A stretch of DNA of 64,000 nucleotides from Telopea speciosissima (taxonomy: Eukaryota; Streptophyta; Magnoliopsida; Proteales; Proteaceae): assembly GCF_018873765.1 (NCBI RefSeq), contig NC_057926.1:52743878-52807877 (forward strand), in the 5' to 3' direction. The notes beneath the pieces were generated by a model, which searched no databases, had not been told where the DNA came from, and saw only the letters and a list, made by a program, of their open reading frames with translations. The position numbers and the translations under genes were made by a program. The stretch's first letter is position 1; the number at the start of each line of letters is the position of its first letter. Shown here one piece after another: positions 34,333 through 44,362 of the stretch.

Positions 34333-35800
34333 TGTTCTTACTTCTTAAACTCTTACAGAACAAAACAAATCCAACCCACTAAGAAGCTTGTTTCAGTACA
34401 TAAAAGGAAGAAAAATAACATTAAATTGACACCCTGGATCAAGCTCAAGAATAGAATTCAATGAACCCAAAACCTTAAACGAAGCTGAAAAGTACACAAA
34501 ACTGACTTTCTCCAGTAGGAAAAACAGTGTGAAATGAACCCACTAAAAAAGAGCCGAAATTTCTTGGTTAAGGAAGCTCAGAACACTGAATCAAGTCATG
34601 ATTGAAACACATTAAATCTTTAAAACTTGAAAGATTGAAAGAGAATCAATATTCAATTTAGCTCATACAGCCAAGAAATCTACTGAGACTAGAATCACTC
34701 TATCAATAAATGGATTGAGTCAAAGTCGGAAGTAAATAAAAATCCAAAAACAAATAGCTAAACAAGATTGATACAAGATGATGGATTATAAGGCTTCAGA
34801 AATTTACCGTGACCAGAACCCATTTCCATTTTCAAGTTCTTATCTAACCTCGAACATAAAAACCCTAAATTTCTGCAACCAGTCACCACCTTCATCAAAC
34901 CTTCTCAACTCTAAGCCTACTATATAGAGAGAGGATATAAACTCTTCACAAGTCTCCTTTCTTGTTGAGCTGAAAAAAAAAATATCAAAATAATTTATCT
35001 CTTTTATTTCTCCCATTAGAAAAAAAAAAATTAAATAAATAAAATTGTTAGACTTTATCCTTTCGCGAAACCCGCCACGAGGCATCAAGCGTTCAGCAGT
35101 CGGGTAAGACTGTAATAAGAGTCCAGACATGTAATAAGAGTCCAGACATAGAGCACTTAAGTGGGACCCACAACTAGTGTCTAATCTTAGCTGTCTAGCT
35201 CGTGTTTTCTGACACGTGTTTCGTTTTTATTTGTTCATCAAAGTTTACGTGGCTACCTCGGGATTCGTGCATACTTGGACCGATCTATCGGTGGGAATCA
35301 AGTCATCAACTTTTAACCTTCCCAAAAAAAAATATCTAAGTGGCCACGATACATTTTTTCCGACACAATATGGTTTGGTAGATTACAGCTCAGCAAAATG
35401 TGGGACCCATGAAATAAGTGGTTTGGCATAAGTGGGGCCAGAAAGCTTTGAATGATTGGAATTTTCCAGGGAAGGAAAAGAGTGGATAAGCTTCACCGTA
35501 GGAAATAGACCGTAGGGTTCGTCAAACCAAAAAAAAAGTTGAAGTATACGTGTTCGATTACTATTGGATAATAATAAAGTTAAAAAACGTGACATTTTAA
35601 GGATATCGGTGCACCTGTCTAGAGTTTTCGGCGTAAGAAAAAAGAAAAGATCACACAACTCACAAGTGAGAGAAAAGTGATCACAGCAACGGTGCATTGC
35701 GGGGCCCACATTTTTTTGGGGGTAATTCGGGGCCCACATAAGTCAGTTAAAAAAAAACGGTGTTATCGTCCATGATTCAATATGATATGTTTTTTCAATA
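34333..35800. other. TPS leader and promoter region
   Basis: Upstream of the TPS start on the minus strand. A TATA-like CTATATAG lies at about 34920-34927, roughly 590 bp before the ATG, so a leader intron is possible. Positions 35113-35150 contain a short direct repeat (AAGAGTCCAGACAT twice). Frames in 34840-35739 show no domain. Confidence 0.4.
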
Positions 35801-35918
35801 CGGAGAATGTTTTCTGTGCTCAGGCACATGGGCCTGCCACTCAAGCGGTAGGATGATCATTGCACCCACCTCATGTGCATGGGCATAACTTGTGCTGTGG
35901 CACAGAGAATAGCATCCC
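35801..35918. mobile_element. Mutator-like MITE with perfect 9-bp target duplication
   Basis: A 118-bp foldback. The left arm reads CGGAGAATGTTTTCTGTGC and CAGGCACATGGGC. The right arm is its complement with GCCTATG-like GCATGGGCATAAC, TGTGGCACAGAGAATAGCAT and CCC. The flanks TTTTCAATA at 35792-35800 and 35919-35927 are identical. Confidence 0.85.
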
Positions 35919-37385
35919 TTTTCAATATTAAACAAAGGATTTCTTACTCTGCCAGGGTGAAGGGAATTTTCTACATCACACTAATGGGGAAATGGATAAT
36001 GTATCATTCATATGGGTTCATATGATACAGGTAAGAGAGAGAAAAATATAGTGGGACCAAGTGAGATTATGATGAGAATTCAAATTCTCAATTCTAAATG
36101 CCAGGCAATTCTTTGAATTGTAATTGGGATTATATTTCTTAAAAAGGGAAAAAGATTGCTATGCTATATTTGAACAGATTCTTTCATACCATTCTCACAT
36201 AAAAATAGTGGGGTTTATACTGACAGTTTCTCTAATTTAATACGTGAATCCCATATAGATCCCACATAGATGATACCAATTTCTAGACCCTTATTGGTGC
36301 ATTGTGCAAATTCATTCTTATTCTATCCTTGTAGAAAACCCTCCTCCTTAAACAGGAGTATTTTGTTTGAACGCACTATTTTTGTTTCCAATTCTTCTTC
36401 TCTCCTTTAATTGAGGACAAAACTTGTTTCTCCTTATTTGCTCTTGTTTCTTATGTTCTAATCATAAAATGATAAAAATGCCCCAATTAAGCACGCGTAA
36501 TGTATGCTAGTTAAAGTCTATGAAATTTCTATTTTCATGTCGAGACTTTGCCTTTAATTATGGTCTCTTAAGCATTGTCTTTGTCTATGCCTTCAATTTA
36601 GAGAATTGTTGGCTTAATTCTAACTAATTTTAAGAATTAGCCATCATAATTGGAGATAAATATGTTCGTCATAATGCCAATTCTAATTCTTCAATCCAAA
36701 ATTGAACTTCGAGGGAGAGGGAGGGTATAGAAGTGAATGTATATAGAAAAAAAACATGTGATGTAGATTTTATTAGTGTTGTGTGTGTTGGATGCCTAAG
36801 TGTGATTATCACAATAGTATACGTTTGGACTGACTATCAAGACCTAATTGGTTAGTTAGATGAATGCAAGATTTTTTTAGTGACCATGGGAGATGTTTTC
36901 TCTTATGCTGGATATTAGTACTTTCATTAAACAAATTCGATCTGTAAATATTTTAAAACATGATAGAGCATGGCCCATAGGCTAACTAACAAAGCTATGG
37001 TAAAAAAAATAAAGAGAGATCATAATTGAACTTAGTTTATGCTCTTTTTGATTAAAGTTCTATTCTCTTTCTCACCCTAAAAAAGGTAGAGGAACTATAT
37101 ATATATATATATATTCCTCACAATGCTTATTACTTATTATTAATCATAATAATCAACTATTTAATTTAGTGATCTTTTAAGGATAACATGTGTCAAGTGA
37201 TCCCCCCACCTTTTTTTTAAAAGGTAAGAGATCACTGCCTGATCATGTGGGCCTTGCACTAGCGGGGGGCATCAACATGAATGAGATTTTTTTATTTCAA
37301 AGGGGCGAGATTGTAATTTTACACGCTCTTGTGTCTAGGCATAGGGGTCATACGATTAAACATCCTTCTTTTTCCTTTTATAATT
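35919..37385. other. intergenic, no gene supported
   Basis: AT-rich sequence with a short (TA)n tract at about 37100-37114. No coding potential seen. Confidence 0.45.
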
Positions 37386-37575
37386 GGGAAAGGGAATGCT
37401 ACCTGGTTGCGAGCGGCACACGGCTCCTATGCCTAGACACAAGATTGTATGAAATGGCCGTTGCACCTTCAAGGATTTCCGCCTTTCCATGGGGGTGTGG
37501 TGGTCATTTCACGCAGCCCTGTGTCTAGGCGCAGGAGCCATGCACTGCATGCGACCAGATAGCATTCTTTTCCCC
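37386..37575. mobile_element. foldback MITE, family C
   Basis: The arms of ~55 bp are inverted: left GAATGCTACCTGGTTGCGAG, CGGCTCCTATGCC, TAGACACAAG; right CTGTGTCTAGGCG, CAGGAGCCATGC, GCGACCAGATAGCATTC. This is the best-preserved copy of the family also seen at 11458-11648 and, in part, at 28373-28490 and 41440-41600. I cannot see a convincing target duplication. Confidence 0.7.
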
Positions 37576-37874
37576 TTTAACTATGAAACTATGAAAAAGA
37601 ATATCATAGCAAGTGGACATGGGTTGGTTACTCACTCCTATGTAGATGTCCTAATTCAAGCAATATCAAGTGGGACTAGTGGAGAGACCAAAGTGGCCAT
37701 TTACAATTTTACATGGATGTCCACACACCACACCAACACCACCTTACAAATAGGAAGGGGTTAGGATTGGTACTATGTAGGTATATGTCTTTAGACATGG
37801 GTGATCACGTGTCCCACTTGAAAGATCAAAATTCATACAAGTCATTATATAATGGTTTCTCAAATATAGATATA

Positions 37875-38046
37875 GGGAAGTAGTTCTCTGTCCGGGAGTG
37901 TGGTCTACACTAGCACTCCCATGTGTCTATCTCTCTCCTCCTCAAAATAAGGGGGCAAAAATATCTTTTCATATGTGGAAGAGAGAGATGGACTCATGGG
38001 AGTGCTGGCATAGGCCACACTCCAGCCAGAGAACTTAATTTCTCCC
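37875..38046. mobile_element. foldback MITE, family E copy 2
   Basis: The arms pair well: GAGTGTGGTCTACACTAGCA and CTCCCATG at the left against CATGGGAG and TGCTGGCATAGGCCACACTC at the right, with outer ends GGGAAGTAGTTCTCTG and CAGAGAACTTAATT. The flanks ATAGATATA (37866-37874) and ATATATATA (38047-38055) agree at 8 of 9 positions, but the sequence is low in complexity. The first copy is at 8703-8877. Confidence 0.65.
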
Positions 38047-38155
38047 ATATATATATATATATATATATATATTGTAATTGTAAGGATTCTTCTCTACACC
38101 CGCTCATATATATATATATTGTAATTGTAAGGATTCTTCTCTACACCCTTTCATA
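38045..38155. repeat. (TA)n tract with duplicated 30-bp flank
   Basis: A TA microsatellite followed by TTGTAATTGTAAGGATTC and TTCTCTACACCC occurs twice in tandem, at about 38046-38100 and 38104-38148. Confidence 0.75.
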
Positions 38156-39007
38156 TAACTAACACGCTCTCATCGTGACATTCTCTCTCTCTCCTTCCCA
38201 ACTTTGAGGTCCCCCTATTGATGAAACAATTCCACATGTTGATTGGTGCAGTAACTAGGAACTCATGCCCATGTCGGACTCATGTAGATGATACCATTTC
38301 TCAAACCACCATTGATGTGACATAAGAGATTTTTCTTACACTTACGCATGGAAAACCCTTTTACCTTTCTTTTATGTCTTCCTGCCTAAAAGAATTGCTT
38401 GATCTGGTTGGATCCGGAGTAGAAACTTGACGAATGCCTATGCAAGCCTCAATGCTTGCAACAAAGAGAACAAGAGTCCAAAGAGTGGCCTTATAACAAA
38501 TACTATACGTACAATAATCAGGGAGGTTTGGATGGATTTTATTATGTCAACTCTCTTTTGACTTATTAGAATGCAGCCATTACATCAAATATTCCATTTT
38601 CTTTCTTTGGTAAGTCATCATTTATACTTATAACAGCCTTCACTGTTATAAGGACCCAGTTTGATATGAATTGCTATCTTTTTCCTAACCTTTAACATAT
38701 CCTTAACAAATGATATTAGTTAAAATGTCAAAAAGGGAAAGGGTATCTTTTAAATTAGTAATTCTAATAGCTGGATAGATAAGGTGGATTAATGATAGCT
38801 TCTTGTCATGTCATATTCATCAGGAGTCCCATCTCAACCATACACTAATCAATTTATTCCAACCTCTTAATTTGTATTAAACAAAATTTCTTCAAAAGGG
38901 TTTCAATCTTTCTCTTGTAAGGGAAAGCTTTTTCCTGCCCCACTAACCTTTTATCTTGAGAAATTAGTCTAGGCTCCCTTCCTTTAATAAGGTTTATTCC
39001 TCGGATT
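38156..39007. other. intergenic, no gene supported
   Basis: No ORF or repeat I can name. Confidence 0.4.
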
Positions 39008-39170
39008 CAGATCTTTTACGGCGTGGGCTGTCCATTATGTCGTGCTGCATAGACATAAGGCGACATGCATTTTACTGCCTTACCCCTATTTGAACGGGGG
39101 TTTTGCACGTGACCCTGAATCTGCATAGCACAGGTAGAACAGAGTAGCGTGCCGTAGAAGAAGATCTGTG
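39008..39170. mobile_element. foldback MITE, family A copy 1 (diverged)
   Basis: Ends CAGATCTTTTACGGCGTG and CACGCTACTCTG complement (right end GCGTGCCGTAGAAGAAGATC). The centre has CCTTACCCC. Shares ends and core with the copies at 58207-58397, 60077-60269, 60324-60485 and 62488-62676. Confidence 0.6.
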
Positions 39171-39389
39171 TTGTGTTTTTCCCCTCTTTTTCTGTCCTCC
39201 ACTCCAAGTACCCCACAGCTAAATGCTTAAAGATAAGAAAAACAAAGTGGTACTGTTAACAGTGACAAGAGTACAATTTAGTAACTGGCACTCAGACCTT
39301 TTGGATAAGCATGAATTAGCCAATAAAATGTACCAAAAAATATATTTTTTTTAAAGAAAGCAATTTCCAATTATGGGCATGACCCACCA

Positions 39390-39413
39390 AGAGAGAGAGA
39401 GAGAGAGAGAGAG
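39390..39413. repeat. (GA)n microsatellite
   Basis: Twelve uninterrupted GA units. Confidence 0.9.
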
Positions 39414-39457
39414 ACAGCACAGATAGGTCAAAATCAAAGGTAGAAATGCTTAGAAAT

Positions 39458-39459
<2 letters not shown>

Positions 39460-39490
<31 letters not shown>

Positions 39491-39712
39491 GGTGCAATTC
39501 AAGGGCCCACCAGTCATCAACCTCAACAGGACCCCACAAGGAGGCAATGAGAGGACCCACAAGGGGTCAAATATGGTACCCAAAGGATCCACTTCTTGGA
39601 AAGCAATTAAATGTGGACTAGGTGTCGCTAAGGAGAGTTGAACCACCAATCATGCGCTTGACGCAGTTCTCCCAAGGGAGTAGCGAACCACCAGGGCAAG
39701 CCCTGGATCGAC
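39460..39712 (-). mobile_element. tRNA-derived SINE with poly(A) tail and target duplication
   Basis: On the minus strand the element starts GTCGATCCAGGGC. Its head GCCCTGGTGGTTCGCTACTC is box A-like and GATTGGTGGTTCAACTCTCC is box B-like. A ~150-bp body follows, then a tail of about 29 A (plus-strand T run at 39460-39488). The flanks are GCTTAGAAATAG (39448-39459) and GCTTAAAAATAG (39713-39724), 11 of 12 identical. Confidence 0.88.
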
Positions 39713-40368
39713 GCTTAAAAATAGTTAGTAATGCAGTGAAGAGATGGAATACACCTGAGGACTGAGGTATATTCCTATCTTAACATATTAAATATTCATA
39801 AAAGTATGTAAAGTATTTGGTTAAATAATGACTAATAAAACAAGTTGGGCTATGTGCCTTTGTTTATTTATTAGGTTAGCTTATGAATGATTAGCCCCCT
39901 TGATACTCAATACGATAATACTGGTTCTGTGACAATAAATATATCTCAAGTGACCAAACTTTTATTAATAAATTATGGACAGGAGTTGGTTACGCTGCCC
40001 GCGTGGAATGAAATCTCTTAAGAGGAGTAAATGAGAGCACAGTAAGGGGGCATCACACAGTTTGTAAACAGTGTTAGGGTACAGGTTAGATCTTGTATTC
40101 CGTTGCTTGCATAAGTTGGCTGATTCCGAAAGGCCATTACGAGGTTGAAGTCCTTGAGAATTCTTTTAAGATTGATAAGGGTATTTTGGTAAATTACTTG
40201 TATAGAATTTTACTATATGTTACCATTTGATGTAACCACTTGAGTCAAAAAGACAGATCCTTCAAAACTATCAACTAAAACCTGCTTCGAAGGGAAGCAG
40301 GATTATAAGCTAGCGAGGTAGGGTTTAGTTGATCATAATCCAAACTGTTGTTGGTTGTATTAATTATT

Positions 40369-40686
40369 CAAATAAAAAACTTAAGCTATTAGATGGAATG
40401 GCCTAACAAGTATATGAAGTCATCCAAAATTTTAGAGTTAGTCAAAATGAGATCATTCTTAACACCCCCCCCCCTCACATATTAATTAGTCCTCTTAGGC
40501 GGCAATACATAGTCGACGTGGAATCAAATAAAAAACTTAAGCTATTAGATGGAAAGGCCTAACAAGTATAAGAAGTCATCCAAAGCCCTATATATAGTTA
40601 GTCGATGTGAGGTTATTCTTAATAGTACTCCCCCCTCACATATTATCCCTCTTAGGCGGCAATACTTAGTCGATGTGGAATTATTC
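40369..40686. repeat. tandem duplication, ~157-bp unit
   Basis: Two head-to-tail copies start CAAATAAAAAACTTAAGCTA, at 40369 and 40526. Each includes GGCCTAACAAGTATA, CCCCCCTCACATATTA and CTTAGGCGGCAATAC. Confidence 0.9.
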
Positions 40687-41316
40687 CCATCCCAACTAAT
40701 TTAATCACAAACTTTGTTTTCAAAAAAGAAAAAAAAAAAAAATCAGGGTGTTTAAATCAAGCTACTTGAAAATGGACATTTTTTTTTTTGGTAATGAAAA
40801 TGAAATTTTTTTTTTAAATGAGGGATAGTTAGGACAAGAATCTAAAAGAATAGGACAATGATATGAAACAAACAAATGCAACAGAAATTAGAGAGGCACC
40901 AAAGACAGAGATCCAAGCAGGACTACCCATGCACCTATTCAAGCACTCCTTAATTAACTTTGGGGGTGGGGGGGGGGGGGCGGGTTTTGTTTATTAATAG
41001 AACATGTAAACAGTGATCCCTAAAGGGTGATATGTCCACCAACCCAAAGGAATCAACCAACTCATTTAGCACAAACTTTGTTTGAAAGATCTCTATTCTA
41101 GTTTTAAATTGAAGAAGATAATTGGGGACCTCAATTTATAAATTAAGCACAACTAATGAATATGACATTTCTTTTTATTGCTAAATATTCAAATTTGGTC
41201 TGGTCTTATGTTGTCCTACAAAATCCTTTCAATTTTTTTTAGTAGAAAGATAAGATTCCTTTAAAAAACTAAGAAGATACAAATAGATTGAAATAAAATG
41301 AGTTGGTATACTTCCC

Positions 41317-41320
<4 letters not shown>

Positions 41321-41352
<32 letters not shown>
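41321..41352. repeat. (TA)n microsatellite
   Basis: Sixteen TA units. Confidence 0.9.
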
Positions 41353-41353
<1 letters not shown>

Positions 41354-42214
41354 CTGTTTAGTCGTGTAGGGTTTGCATCAGTGCGGATGTCAATGAGAGC
41401 ATATGCACAAGCATCAAAAGAGATGAGTTTTTTTATTCCAAGACTGGTTGGGCAATAATCCACGTGCTTTTATGTCTGGGTGCAGAAGCCATGTGACCAC
41501 ACATCCTTCTTTTTCCCTTACCTATGGAAAAATATCGGTGCCTGGTTATGTGGCCCTTGCACCTAGGCACAAGAGCACGTGAAAATACTGTTCCACCCCT
41601 TGTGAAATCAGAAATCCCATCATCGATGTTGATGTCTCAGTGCGTACTCTCATTGGCCCCCGCATTGGTGTAGAGGTTACACGATTAGACAATGATCTCT
41701 TGTACAGGGTAAAGGCTAGGCACGCCGGCTGTGCCCAGCTTGAGTTTGTCTATCTCCCACCCCCTATGGAAATGACCCCCTGCCCTCCTCATCCCACCCT
41801 TTTTATTGGACACAGCCGCGATATATGGAAAAGGGTTCTCTGAGCAAGCGTTACATGAAATAAGTGGATTGATTTGTTTTTATTTTGGGTGTTTCTAATT
41901 TCTAACCATCATTTTCAATGCTTCAAATCAACCAATTAGTCATTACCAAAAAAAAAAAAAAATCAACCAATTAGTGTCAAAGCATATGAATGCAGATAGC
42001 AAGCTATTGAAACAATTAATATCCTTTAATCTTTATGCCCTTTTATTGAATAATTTTATCCTAGCTACCTTTCTGGATCTAAACAACTTTGTGGACCCTT
42101 TTGTTTATTTGTTGGATATCATCATTAATCATCATTAATTAATTAATTAAAAGGATATACATGAGCCCGAAATGAAGAAGAAGAAGATGGATACACACAC
42201 ATAACAGGATTAAT

Positions 42215-42380
42215 CAAATCTGGCCCGGGTTAGGGTGAACCCTGGCAGGGTCAAGTTTGGGTCGAGTATTTCTTAGGTCTTGCCAGGGCCGGGCTGGGCT
42301 TGGGCAGATTTTAAGACCCCTAGGGTAGGGTTGGACAGGGTTGTGGGGTTTTAACATGCCCGGCGTTGACACCCCTAGTC
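42215..42380. mobile_element. hAT-type element fragment
   Basis: GGGTCAAGTTTGGGTCG and GGGCCGGGCTGGGCTTGGGC words with a right end TTGACACCCCTA resemble the elements at 9446 and 54906. The left terminus is missing. Confidence 0.5.
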
Positions 42381-42539
42381 AATTACAAAGAAAACCTATC
42401 AATCCAACAAAAATCTGTACCAGGTCTAAAAGCTTTATAAGCAACTAAATAAGCATCATGGATTTCCTAGTCAAGATCCTCTTCAATGAGCCATCCGATG
42501 GTTGGGTTGATTGTGCGTGCATCAAGATACACCGTAGGA

Positions 42540-42728
42540 ACACATGCCGGCGCATTCGGCTCCTTTCCTATGACCTGTCCTTCCTACAACCCTCTTACCA
42601 GACACAAACAGGGTGAAATGACAGCCTTACCCCTACCCAAAGACACCCTTCCTGAGTGGTGTCCACCCCTATTTGTGTCTGGTAGGAAGGAGGGAGGTAG
42701 GGCAGGTCATAGGAGAGGAGCCGGATCC
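42540..42728. mobile_element. foldback MITE, family D
   Basis: Arms are inverted copies: GGCTCCTTTCCTATGACCTG and TACCAGACACAAA at the left against TTTGTGTCTGGTA and CAGGTCATAGGAGAGGAGCC at the right. The outer bases GGAGAGGAGCCGGATCC resemble family B ends. The 117-codon frame across it is a by-product. Confidence 0.65.
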
Positions 42729-42839
42729 CATCTCAGCATGTGCCTAGTTAGCCCAGTCGTCGGATGCTCATTATTGACCGTTCATTGGGCACGTGCCTCA
42801 TTGGAGAGGATCCCGACTGGATTTCTTGCCTTTTACTGA

Positions 42840-44148
42840 ATACCAAACTAACATTACAGAAAATCTAAGATAAACTTTGTGTCCGAATTCAAAAAATATA
42901 TACATAAATTTTTTTTTGGGTAAGAAAAATACATACATAATTAAATTACTTATTGTTGACTACTAAAAATGGAAGTAATTATGGTAGATGGTATATAACC
43001 AAATTGTAAATATTTATTTTGTTTTTTTCCCCTTCTTAGTTCTTAGTAGATGTAGATTCCTTCCCTCAAGACCTTAGGGTTAACATAATACTGTAGGGAT
43101 AATCTATAGTATTTTTTTTTGGTTGGGGGGGGGGGGGTGTAAAGGATAATTTATAATACTTTTTTTTTTTTTTTGATAAACAGATAATTTATAATACTTG
43201 CAACTTGGAAAGGGTTGTTGTATTCTTGCTTTAAAAAAAATTCAAAAGAGATTACCAGAATTAAATAAATATGGGTAAAGATTAAGAAAATATTATATCC
43301 AATACTCTCACTTTGTCTTCCAAAACTAAACAATAATTAACTTGAAGCCATTGCGATTACAAGAATTAAATACGGGGCTCGAGTTCAGTACTATTTCTTA
43401 TGGGAAAAAATCCCCACAATACGTTCACAAGTTTAGGCCGGATGTGTGCAGTATACGCCAAAATATGTATGATACAGCCTAACCCTTGAATATCTCCTGG
43501 GCACTCCCTGGCCGCTGAGCTCTCATTTCTTATTTATCATCTTTAGAAATGAGGAGGAGAAGTTAAAAGCTGATTTTCCTCTACAAGAACTCAGGAAAGA
43601 TTGTTTATTAAGGAAGGGAAAGTGGTCTCCAAGAGTGGAGAAGAGATAGAGAAACCAACAAGACAACCAGCTACACCCACCAAAGGTCTTATCATAAATC
43701 CTTCACCACTCCTTACGTAAGTGGATTTGTATCCAATCAATGGATGACATGTGTCATCACGGGCAAAGTAAGTTACGTAAGAGCATGCATCAGCCATACG
43801 TGACTGACTACATATTGAGGAACCCACACTTAAGCATTGCTATTTCGAGTCGCTCCATGGTGAGTGATAGATATTAAGTGGAGAGAGATAGATAACTCTA
43901 TTTCCTCCCCTCCATGATAATGACTTATAATAGTTGACAAGGAAAATAAGGTTCTTACACAGTTCTATGTAGTTGCTTTGTTACTTTCTCTTTAAATTGT
44001 TTTAACTTTCTCTTTGTTACTCTTTCTCTTCTTTGTCTTCAGTGCTTCCATGAAGTGTAAGAGCCATCCCCCCTATGAATAGGATTTCATAACAATAATC
44101 CACTTCAATCGTATAAAATTTTGAAGGATATAGTTAATTTGGATTAAA
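42840..44148. other. intergenic, no gene supported
   Basis: AT-rich with homopolymer runs near 43110-43175. No gene. Confidence 0.45.
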
Positions 44149-44362
44149 ATCCTCTCTAATTCCCTAATTGTCGAGTGCGGTGCAGTTTGGTGTTGAGAGC
44201 TTGACACGTGAAAGATGCTTCATTCAATAGTGCGAGGTCGATTGACCAAGTTTTTTTTTTTTTTTTTTCTTTCTTCTCGAGCTTGGCACCGTTAGAAGTG
44301 GCATCTTCCAAGTGTTGAGCTCTCAGCACCCCACTCAGCGATTAGGGAAATGGAGAGGTTTT
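44149..44362. mobile_element. foldback MITE-like element
   Basis: The inverted arms read CCTCTCTAATTCCCTAATTG, GGTGTTGAGAGCTTGACACG and AAAGATGC at the left, and GCATCTTCCAAGTGTTGAGC, TCTCAGCACC and GATTAGGGAAATGGAGAGG at the right. A T-run at 44251-44268 lies in the loop. No clear target duplication. Confidence 0.6.

Larger units (their letters stand above)
39725..42214. other. intergenic, repeats only
   Basis: No gene. It contains a tandem duplication at 40369-40686 and a (TA)n tract, listed separately, poly-C/G runs near 40466 and 40970, and diverged family C sequence around 41440-41600 (GTCTGGGTGCAGAAGCCATG, then GTGCCTGGTTATGTGGCCC). Confidence 0.45.

Noticed and set aside
37875-38046. 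Target duplication ATAGATATA/ATATATATA as proof of transposition
   Set aside because: One flank is a TA microsatellite, so the match could be chance. The element call rests on its arms and second copy instead.
41640-41843. 67-codon frame as a gene
   Set aside because: Within diverged MITE sequence; no domain.
42486-42839. 117-codon plus-strand frame
   Set aside because: It spans a foldback MITE and its flank. No start context or domain.
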